Source: UMGS1519 sp963621885 (GTDB taxonomy: Bacteria > Actinomycetota > Coriobacteriia > Coriobacteriales > Eggerthellaceae). From it: 29,990 bases of DNA. The stretch lies in contig CAVFFT010000040.1 in NCBI GenBank assembly GCA_963621885.1, positions 1 through 29,990 of the forward strand, given 5' to 3'. This document shows positions 6,967 through 13,633 of the stretch, in pieces. Under the pieces are notes generated by a model. The model was not told where the DNA came from, made no database searches, and was given only the letters and a program-made list of their open reading frames with translations. Positions within the stretch are counted from its first letter, which is position 1. The number at the start of each line of letters is the position of its first letter. A program made the position numbers and the translations under genes.

Positions 6967-9743
6967 ACGTGCCTCCCTCCGGCGTCGGGGGACGCATCGT
7001 GTGAGTTTGCATTGGGCGTGCTGCCCGGTTCAACAGGGTTTGCAGTCCGGGCTTGTGCATTCTGAGCGGCATCGGTAACCTCGTCGCCTGCCGCCGTTGC
7101 GGCGCCCGCTCCCGCGTTGCCCACCTCTGCGGCATCGGTCCCCGTGACATCGGCATGCGTGTCGTTATTCCGCGGCATGGTTGAATGACGGGGCGCCTTC
7201 CAGAACTTTCGCTTGCCCTTGTTTCTTCGGGAGTAGATTTCCCCGATCTCGCTATCCGAGAAATTGGAAAGCGAGACCTGATGAAGCATGTTGTCGAGAA
7301 CGTATTCCACGACGATAAGGAAGCCGATGACAATCGCGAGCCAGATGAGCCACGAAGTCAGAATGATGACCTTGTCGAAGCCGGCGTTCACCAAAAGCGG
7401 CGTCACGACAATCGGGACGCCAATGCCGAGGAAGATGCCGACATATTTAAGTCGCGGATAGATTCTCAGGAAGCGACTCGTCCGATATTCGATTTCGTGG
7501 CGGTATTCGTCATGCGAGGCGATGACGCTCACGAGTTGCGAGAGGCGGTAACGGCGGTCGGGCAGATGGACCTCTTCCACGTTGATGAGGTCGCCCTTTT
7601 CGAGCTGTCGCGCGAACAGACGGTTGAGGTTTGCGGTCGGTGTGCGGCCAAGAACGCCAATGAGCGTGAAGGCCACCAGGAAGCCGCAAAGGACCGCGAT
7701 ATCGTTTATCCAGTTGTTCCCATAGAAGCCGAAAACGGTTTCGCGAATCGCGTTGATGCCGTAGGTGAAGGGGAAAACCGGATAGACGGTGCGGAAGAAT
7801 TCGGTCGTCATCTCGATGGGGTAGAGGCCGGTAGCGCCCGGGATCTGAATGAACACGAGGATGACGCAGAGCGCCTTGCCCACATGCTGGAAGATGGAGG
7901 AAAGCGCGAATTGGATGGCGAGATAGGTCGCCGATGCGATGGCGGCGGTGAGCACGAAAAGCGCCGCGTTCTGCACCTCGACGCCGATGGCAAGACAGCC
8001 GGCGCAGCAGACGATTGCCTGGGCGATCGCCATCAGCCCCAGGAGCAATTGACGGCCCAGATAGCGCTGCGTGATCGAGGTGTTGCGCAGCCCTTCGTCA
8101 TCAACCTCAAGGCGCATGATGACCATGAGCATGAACACGCCAATCCACAGGGTCAGATTGATGAAGAGGGGAGCCATTGCCGAACCGAAAGAGTTCAGCG
8201 GGTAAAGCTGTTCGGTCTTCACGGTGGTGGGGGAAAGCATGAACGACGCGACCTGCTTGGAGTCAATCTCGCCGTTAAGCGAGCTGAGTGTGCTCGACAT
8301 GCCCAGCGCGCCAAGGTCGGCGCGCAGCGAGGAAAGGCTATCCGTGGCGCTCGAGAGGAGCTCGCGGGTGGAGCTGAGCGCTTTCGAGGATTGCGTCAAA
8401 GCCGTTTCAAGCTGCTTGAGCGTCGCGCTTGCCTGGTCGCAGAGTGCCGTTTGCTTGCTGATGGTGGAGGCAAGGGAATAGGTCGTCTTGGTGAGAGAGA
8501 CGATGTTCTCGCTGATGGTGGGGAGGGTATCGTCGTTGAGGCTGTTGCGGTACCCGTTCGCGATATCGAGGCTCTCCTGCGTCGCCTTCGTCAGGGTATC
8601 CGACGCGTTCGCGATTTGCGTAGCGGTGTCATCGATATCCTTCGCGAGCGTGGAGAGGTCGCTTGAGAATTGCGCCGTCTCGTTATTCACCTGGGTGGCC
8701 TTGTCGAGGGCGCTTTGAAGCTTGTCGCGCGTGTCGCCTTCGGGAAGCAGATCGATGATGCTCTGCAACTGTTCGATGGTCTGCTTTTGCGAATCGACAA
8801 TCTCGTCTATCTGCTTGGTGGCGCTATCGACCGAGCCTTTCGCGCTGGTGATCTTTCCCGCGGCGGAGCCGATTGTCGCATTCGATTTGACGAGGGCGAG
8901 GGAAAGCGCCGAAGAGCCGTTGGTGAAAGCGCTGTCAAGCGAATGGGCGATCGTGGTGGCGGAGCTGTTCGCGGTCGCCGCCAAGGTGGCGCTCTTTTCC
9001 AAGTCGTCGGAGAGAACGACGAGGGCCTGCTTGCCGGTTTGGAGCGCGTTTCGTGCCTTTTTCGTCTTGCTCTTTGCGCCGTCGATTGAATCCTCGAAGC
9101 CCTTCAGCGTGTCCTGGGATTCCTTAAGCGCGTTTATCGCCGAATCCACCTGCGCGCTTGCCTTCGATTTGCCGGTGCTAATCGCCGTTTCCAGGTCGCT
9201 CGTCTTTTCGTCGAGCTCTTCGCTGACAACAGCGCTGACCTCGGAAACGAAGGTGCTGTTGATAGTCGAATCGAGCTCCGTGGCTCCCGCGTCGGTGATC
9301 TTCGGCGCGACCGGGCCGGTCTTCTCGTTCACGTAGTAGTCGATTTTGGCCTCTTTGATGTCGCCGGTGAGAATCGAGGCGATATTGGAGCTGAAATCGG
9401 AGGGGATGACGAAAGCGGCGTAGGCCTCGCCCGATGCGATTTCGTCAAGCGCCTCGTCCTTGTCGACAAAGACCCAGTCCATCTGGTCGTTGTCTTCCAG
9501 GGTCTCGATGATGCTGTCGCCAAGCTTCACTTCGCCCAAGGAATCGCTTGTGCAGCCTTCGTCGTCGTTCACGACGCAGACACGCAGATTGCCCGTGTTC
9601 TCATAGGGGTTCCAGAATCCGTAGACGTTGACCCATGCGTAGAGCGAGGGCAGCACGATAAGGAAAAGCGCGACGATCCATGCGGCAGGAGTCTTGGCAA
9701 GACGTTTGATATCACGCCAGAACACGCGGAATATCTTGCTCAC
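6963..9743 (-). CDS. YhgE/Pip family membrane protein with C-terminal extension (first gene of pair)
   Basis: 926-aa paralogue of the following gene with the same plan: N-terminal helix (about 18-38), extracytoplasmic domain, coiled-coil region and an ABC-2-like membrane block from LNSFGSAMAPLFINLTLWIG. Beyond the usual end it carries about 190 extra residues: a basic linker, two more membrane helices (encoded near 7295-7450) and a hydrophilic Ala/Thr/Asn-rich tail (near 6966-7200). The GTG start at 9741-9743 is chosen because AGGAGG (minus strand of 9748-9753) lies 4-5 nt upstream; longer readings begin inside the spacer. Divergent from map. No TetR-type regulator, common beside such genes, is visible. 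Confidence 0.9.
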   Translation of the reverse strand: MSKIFRVFWRDIKRLAKTPAAWIVALFLIVLPSLYAWVNVYGFWNPYENTGNLRVCVVNDDEGCTSDSLGEVKLGDSIIETLEDNDQMDWVFVDKDEALDEIASGEAYAAFVIPSDFSSNIASILTGDIKEAKIDYYVNEKTGPVAPKITDAGATELDSTINSTFVSEVSAVVSEELDEKTSDLETAISTGKSKASAQVDSAINALKESQDTLKGFEDSIDGAKSKTKKARNALQTGKQALVVLSDDLEKSATLAATANSSATTIAHSLDSAFTNGSSALSLALVKSNATIGSAAGKITSAKGSVDSATKQIDEIVDSQKQTIEQLQSIIDLLPEGDTRDKLQSALDKATQVNNETAQFSSDLSTLAKDIDDTATQIANASDTLTKATQESLDIANGYRNSLNDDTLPTISENIVSLTKTTYSLASTISKQTALCDQASATLKQLETALTQSSKALSSTRELLSSATDSLSSLRADLGALGMSSTLSSLNGEIDSKQVASFMLSPTTVKTEQLYPLNSFGSAMAPLFINLTLWIGVFMLMVIMRLEVDDEGLRNTSITQRYLGRQLLLGLMAIAQAIVCCAGCLAIGVEVQNAALFVLTAAIASATYLAIQFALSSIFQHVGKALCVILVFIQIPGATGLYPIEMTTEFFRTVYPVFPFTYGINAIRETVFGFYGNNWINDIAVLCGFLVAFTLIGVLGRTPTANLNRLFARQLEKGDLINVEEVHLPDRRYRLSQLVSVIASHDEYRHEIEYRTSRFLRIYPRLKYVGIFLGIGVPIVVTPLLVNAGFDKVIILTSWLIWLAIVIGFLIVVEYVLDNMLHQVSLSNFSDSEIGEIYSRRNKGKRKFWKAPRHSTMPRNNDTHADVTGTDAAEVGNAGAGAATAAGDEVTDAAQNAQARTANPVEPGSTPNANSHDASPDAGGRHV

Positions 9744-9818
9744 GACACCTCCTACCACAACATATATTGTTATTTTAGGGCACGGAAATCCCAATCCGCT
9801 GCCGTGGCGCGTAACCTT

Positions 9819-9836
9819 GGGAATCATCACATTCCC
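9819..9836. promoter_or_regulatory. Inverted repeat GGGAAT-N6-ATTCCC, possible operator
   Basis: Perfect 6-bp arms (9819-9824 and 9831-9836) in the divergent spacer between the YhgE pair and map. It is directly followed by CGTTT-AC-AAACG (9836-9847), another inverted repeat. Their position suggests regulator binding; no family of regulator can be named. Confidence 0.4.
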
Positions 9837-9855
9837 GTTTACAAACGGTCATGAA

Positions 9856-9869
9856 ACCCGCATGCGGGT
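9856..9869. promoter_or_regulatory. Perfect 14-bp palindrome ACCCGCATGCGGGT abutting the map -10
   Basis: Fully self-complementary 14-mer ending at the first base of the -10 hexamer TATACT (9869-9874) of the map promoter. A repressor bound here would block RNA polymerase. Alternatively it is a chance GC palindrome. Confidence 0.45.
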
Positions 9870-9874
9870 ATACT
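9869..9874 (+). promoter_or_regulatory. Probable map promoter -10 (TATACT)
   Basis: TATACT lies 31 nt before the map ATG, leaving room for a short leader with AAGGAGG (9889-9895). No good -35 is visible 17 bp upstream, as at other promoters in this window. Confidence 0.5.
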
Positions 9875-9905
9875 CTGTGCGAAACAACGAAGGAGGCCAG
9901 AGGCC

Positions 9906-10676
9906 ATGGTGGAATTGAAATCGCCGGCGGAGATCGAAGCGCTCAAGGAAGCGGGACGCATTAGCGCGAAGGTGTTGCGTCTGGTGGGCGCGGCGGTGGA
10001 GCCGGGTATTAGCACAGCCGAGCTTGATGCGATGGCCGAGCGCCTGTTCAAGGAAGAGGGCGCGATTCCCGGATTCAAGGGCTACGGCGGCTTTCCGGGA
10101 AGCATCTGCGCGTCGGTGAACGAGGAGATCGTGCACGGCATTCCCTCGAAGAAGAAGATTCTCCACGAGGGGGATATCATCTCCATCGACACGGGCGCGA
10201 TAGTGGATGGCTGGTACGGCGATAACGCGTGGACCTATCCGGTGGGAAAGATTCGCCCCGAGGTGCGCGAGCTGCTCGACGTGACCGAAAAGAGCATGTG
10301 GAATGGCATTTCCGCGGCGCGCGCGGGAAATCATCTGGGCGACATTGGCGCGGCGGTGGAGCATCTGGCGAACAAGCACCATTACGGTGTGGTGCGTGAG
10401 CTGGTGGGCCATGGCATCGGGCGCGACATGCACGAGGAGCCGAACGTTCCCAATTACGGGCATAAGCATTTCGGAATGAAGCTTGAGGTGGGCATGTGCC
10501 TGGCTATCGAGCCGATGTTCAATTTGGGTAGCCGCAAGATTCGCTTCTGGGATGACGGCTGGCTGATTACCGCCCGCGATGGTTCGTGGAGCGCTCATTT
10601 CGAGAAGTCGGTGGCAATTACGCCGGAAGGCCCGATTGTGCTCACGACCGAGCCCGACCACGAGCGTCCCGTGTAG
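9906..10676 (+). CDS. map: Methionine aminopeptidase, type I
   Basis: 256-aa cytoplasmic metalloprotease that removes the initiator Met from nascent proteins. All five metal ligands of the pita-bread fold can be placed: D95 (SIDTG), D106 (GDNAW), H169 (GHGIG), E202 (EPMF) and E233 (HFEKS), with active-site H77 and H176. Length suits type Ia without an N-terminal zinc extension. The start follows AAGGAGG about 10 nt upstream. In many bacteria map is with secY/adk; here it stands alone between the YhgE pair and a flavin cassette. The last residues (PDHERPV) are poorly conserved. Confidence 0.97.
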   Translation: MVELKSPAEIEALKEAGRISAKVLRLVGAAVEPGISTAELDAMAERLFKEEGAIPGFKGYGGFPGSICASVNEEIVHGIPSKKKILHEGDIISIDTGAIVDGWYGDNAWTYPVGKIRPEVRELLDVTEKSMWNGISAARAGNHLGDIGAAVEHLANKHHYGVVRELVGHGIGRDMHEEPNVPNYGHKHFGMKLEVGMCLAIEPMFNLGSRKIRFWDDGWLITARDGSWSAHFEKSVAITPEGPIVLTTEPDHERPV

Positions 10677-10752
10677 GAAGAAAGCCGGTCGCGGGATGCC
10701 GCCGACGACTGTGGCGAGCGACATCATGATGAAAGAGATGCGAATCAGCGAT

Positions 10753-11889
10753 ATGGCCGACCTTAAGGGAACATGTCTGACACGACGGCGTTTTGTCCGT
10801 CTGGGGCTTGCGGCGGGTCTTGGCTTTGCCGCCTTTCCCCTGTTTGGCTGCTCGGGCGTTTTCGGCAATGGGAATGGCGTGGCTGATGGCAACACGTCAA
10901 GTGGCGGTGCGTCAGGTAGCGCCAGCGATGCGACATCTCAGGGTGGGGCCACCTCGCTCGCTCCGACCGTGGCGAATGGCGCCGATTCCGAACAGCGTGA
11001 GCGGGTCGTGTTCGCTTTCGACACGGTGGTGAGCCTGAAGGCGTCGGCGACCGACGAGATGATGGATGCCCTCGAGGAGCGTTGCAACTACTTCGAGTCG
11101 ATATTCTCGCGCACGATCGAAACGAGCGATATCGGACGCATAAACGCGGCGGGAGGCAGCTCGGTTGAGGTTGCGGCCGAAACGGCTGACATCATCGTGA
11201 AGGCGCTTGACTACTGCGCGGAATCCGATGGCCGTTTCGATATCACCATCGGTGCAGTTTCCGAGCTGTGGGATTTCAAGAAGGGCGTCGTGCCGGATGC
11301 GGCGGCTCTTGAGGAAGCGATAAAGCATGTCGATTACCGCCTTGTCACCGTCGATGGAACGAAGGTGGCGCTTGACGACGCGGCGGCTAAGCTCGATTTG
11401 GGCGGCATCGCGAAGGGCTACATCGCCGACGATCTGTGCCAGATGATGGCGCAGTCGGGCGTGACGAGTGGCTTCGTGAATTTGGGCGGCAACGTGAAAA
11501 CCGTGGGCTGTCGACCCGATGGCACGGCGTGGCATGTGGGCATACAGGATCCGAACAGCGAGGAGGGAACGGTGATCGCGGCGGTGTATTCCGAAGGAAC
11601 ATCGGCGGTGACCAGCGGTCTTTACGAGCGCGCCTTCGAAGCGGACGGCAAGCGGTACTGGCATATTCTCGATCCGAAAACGGGATATCCGGTGGAGACC
11701 GACCTTGTGAGCGCGACGGTGTTCTCCGAAGCGTCGCTCGACGGCGATGGCTACACCAAGCCGCTTTTCATGATGGGTGCGGCGGACGCGCTCTCCTGGC
11801 TTGAGGCAAAGGATGGGATAGAGGGCTTTCTGGTGGATGCGGATGGCGCGATAACGCAAACAAGCGGCTGCGCGGCGGAGCTTGCCTAG
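10753..11889 (+). CDS. apbE: FAD:protein FMN transferase (ApbE), Tat-lipoprotein
   Basis: About 378 aa. ApbE-family enzymes cut FAD and attach FMN covalently to Thr/Ser of extracytoplasmic redox proteins, using Mg2+. The N-terminus has a twin-arginine motif (TRRRFVRLG, 10-18) and lipobox PLFGC with C33, so it is probably exported folded and lipid-anchored. A Gly/Ser-rich linker precedes the catalytic domain, which shows FDTVVSL, DLGGIAKGY, NLGGN, HILDPKTGYPV and a C-terminal DGDGYTK acidic patch. No in-frame start has a good ribosome binding site; ATGs at 10696, 10726, 10729 and 10738 are alternatives to 10753. It heads a tight cluster with the next three genes. Confidence 0.93.
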   Translation: MADLKGTCLTRRRFVRLGLAAGLGFAAFPLFGCSGVFGNGNGVADGNTSSGGASGSASDATSQGGATSLAPTVANGADSEQRERVVFAFDTVVSLKASATDEMMDALEERCNYFESIFSRTIETSDIGRINAAGGSSVEVAAETADIIVKALDYCAESDGRFDITIGAVSELWDFKKGVVPDAAALEEAIKHVDYRLVTVDGTKVALDDAAAKLDLGGIAKGYIADDLCQMMAQSGVTSGFVNLGGNVKTVGCRPDGTAWHVGIQDPNSEEGTVIAAVYSEGTSAVTSGLYERAFEADGKRYWHILDPKTGYPVETDLVSATVFSEASLDGDGYTKPLFMMGAADALSWLEAKDGIEGFLVDADGAITQTSGCAAELA

Positions 11890-11890
11890 T

Positions 11891-12343
11891 ATGGCGGCGA
11901 CACGGGCGAACGTCATTGTGGGACTTGCCTGCGCCTTTGCGGTGCTGCTCGCCTGCGCCGTTTTCGCACTCCCCGGGCTGATGGGCGATGCGTCTGATGG
12001 GGACAATGCGTCTGACGGCGGGGACCGCGTTCTTGTGCATGATGGCGATGGGAATGTCCACGAGCTGTCCTTGTCCGAGGATTCCACCACGACGGTGGAG
12101 ACGAGCCTGGGAACGAATGTCGTGGAAGTGAAGGACGGCGCGGTGTATGTTTCCGCGGCCGACTGCGACAATCACGATTGCATGCGTCAGGGGAAGATCG
12201 GCGCGCCGGGCAAGCAGATCATTTGTCTGCCGCACAAGCTCTGGATAGAGATTGTTTCAGCCGGTGACGAAGGCGGGCAGATGGACGAGAGCGCCGTTAA
12301 CGGCTCTTCGGAAACGGACGACTTTGATGTCGTTGCCCGCTAG
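11891..12343 (+). CDS. NusG domain II-containing membrane-anchored protein
   Basis: 150 aa. One N-terminal hydrophobic helix (about 8-31) anchors it, and the rest should be outside the cytoplasm. After an Asp/Gly linker the C-terminal domain shows the NusG-domain-II hallmarks: DCDNHDC (C92, C97), a GxIxxPG segment and IICLPHKLWIEI (C112, H115). It is not the transcription factor NusG. Family members neighbour ApbE, Gx-type membrane proteins and Rnf/Nqr or EET genes; the conserved Cys/His suggest a metal or redox role, unproven. ATG at 11891 starts 1 nt after the apbE stop, with GGAG (11877-11880) as ribosome binding site. Expression is surely coupled to apbE. Confidence 0.85.
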   Translation: MAATRANVIVGLACAFAVLLACAVFALPGLMGDASDGDNASDGGDRVLVHDGDGNVHELSLSEDSTTTVETSLGTNVVEVKDGAVYVSAADCDNHDCMRQGKIGAPGKQIICLPHKLWIEIVSAGDEGGQMDESAVNGSSETDDFDVVAR

Positions 12344-12863
12344 CAAGATGACGCCCGCACGGGCGCTTACGAGAGATGAGGCGCAACGGTGGGCGCGAGT
12401 GGGCTCGCTTTCCGCCCTCGCCCTTGTACTAGGTTATATCGAAACTTTCATTCCGCTTCCCGTGCCGGTGCCGGGCGTCAAGCTCGGTTTGGGAAATATT
12501 GCGGTGCTTTGCGCACTCATGCTTCTTGATGTGAAGAGCGCGTTGCTTGTCGCCGTGGTAAAAGTGCTGGCCGCTGGATTCCTCTTTGGCAATCCGCTCA
12601 TGATGCTCTATTCCGCGGGCGGAACGCTCCTGGCCTGCGGGGGAATGATTGCCCTTTCGCGCATTCCGGGCCTTTCCGTTGTGCTTATCGCCATTGTGGG
12701 CGCCATGCTCCATAACGTCGGACAGCTCGCGGTGGCCTCGCTCATTCTGGGAACGGAGCTCGTGTGGTACGCGCTGCCCGTGCTTCTGATTGCCGCCGTG
12801 CTCACCGGCGCCGTGACCGGCTGGGCGGCGCAGCAGGCGATTCGCGTTCTGAGGAGCGCCTGA
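12327..12863 (+). CDS. Gx transporter family / heptaprenyl diphosphate synthase component I-like membrane protein
   Basis: About 178 aa, nearly all membrane: roughly five helices from residue ~29 on, starting LSALALVLGYIETFIPLP. The motif PGVKLGLGNIAVL (about 48-60) and the GNPLMMLYSAGGTLLA stretch are typical of the family annotated as Gx transporter or 'heptaprenyl diphosphate synthase component I', which resembles ECF S-components. True prenyl synthase activity is not expected. Proteins of this type occur beside ApbE and NusG-domain-II genes in flavin electron-transfer loci. The start is uncertain: ATG at 12327 overlaps the previous gene by 17 nt, and ATG at 12348 is the alternative. The following gene begins 3 nt after its stop. 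Confidence 0.85.
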   Translation: MSLPASKMTPARALTRDEAQRWARVGSLSALALVLGYIETFIPLPVPVPGVKLGLGNIAVLCALMLLDVKSALLVAVVKVLAAGFLFGNPLMMLYSAGGTLLACGGMIALSRIPGLSVVLIAIVGAMLHNVGQLAVASLILGTELVWYALPVLLIAAVLTGAVTGWAAQQAIRVLRSA

Positions 12864-12865
12864 TC

Positions 12866-13627
12866 ATGGGGCGGAATTGCTTTGCGGGAATCGCGGGAAT
12901 CGACGCGCGGGTGAAGCTCGTTTTCCTAATTGCCTTCATGGTGGCGACACTGCATGCGCGAGACGCGCTATCGCTAGGCGTGTGTTTCGGCCTGGCGCTC
13001 TGCCTTTCCTTGATGGTGCGACTTCCGCGATCCGCGGTTCGCGGGGTACTCGTGCCGCTATTTCCCATCGTGGTGTTCACCGTGGTGCTGCAGGTGCTTG
13101 CCTATCCGGAAGGGACGCTTCTTGCGCGCCTGGGCGGCGTGAGCGTGACTGTCGAGGCGCTTGTAACATCCGCGCGCATGGTGGTGTGCCTGCTTGCCCT
13201 CGTGCTCGCAAGCGTTTCATTCATGCGCTGCACACGCGCGGAGGAACTCGTTTTCACGCTTGAATGGCTGCTTCGTCCGCTGGGCGCTTTGGGTCTGCGT
13301 ACCGACGCGTTCATCCTTTCGCTTTCCGTGACGCTCGGCTTTCTTCCCGTGCTCGTTCGTGAGTTCCGTGGTTTGCGAGCGGCCCAGATGGCACGCGGCG
13401 CGGAATTCGAGGGTTCGCTTGTCACGCGTGCGCGCGCCTATGCGCGTCTGTTCGCGCCGCTTTTCCGCAGTTCGTTTTCCCATGCCGATTGCATGGCGGA
13501 TGCGTTTCTTGCCCGCGGCTTTTCAATCGCGCCCAAACGCGCGACTCTGTATACGGGGCATTTCGGTTGGCGCGAAGGAGCATGCTTGTTGCTCGCCGCG
13601 CTGATATGCGTCGTGTGCTTCGCTTAG
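12866..13627 (+). CDS. EcfT-like energy-coupling factor transmembrane protein
   Basis: 253-aa membrane protein of the EcfT/CbiQ family. Hydrophobic helices fill about residues 16-125 and 235-253. The cytoplasmic coupling region has two Ala-Arg-Gly motifs (176-178, MARGAEF; 216-218, LARGFSI) that in ECF transporters dock on the two ATPases. No EcfA ATPase gene is nearby, so it must borrow ATPases encoded elsewhere or act without them. GAGGAG at 12851-12856 sets the ATG at 12866, and the gene is coupled to the Gx-type gene. In Listeria an EcfT homologue (FmnA) with RibU-type partners moves flavin outwards for ApbE, so a flavin role is a reasonable inference. It converges on murJ with 6 bp between stops. 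Confidence 0.85.
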   Translation: MGRNCFAGIAGIDARVKLVFLIAFMVATLHARDALSLGVCFGLALCLSLMVRLPRSAVRGVLVPLFPIVVFTVVLQVLAYPEGTLLARLGGVSVTVEALVTSARMVVCLLALVLASVSFMRCTRAEELVFTLEWLLRPLGALGLRTDAFILSLSVTLGFLPVLVREFRGLRAAQMARGAEFEGSLVTRARAYARLFAPLFRSSFSHADCMADAFLARGFSIAPKRATLYTGHFGWREGACLLLAALICVVCFA

Positions 13628-13633
13628 CGCGCC

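Noticed and set aside
7185..8666. 493-codon plus-strand frame inside the first YhgE gene
   Set aside because: Antisense shadow; low-complexity Arg/Glu/Gly composition, no ribosome binding site, no recognisable domain.
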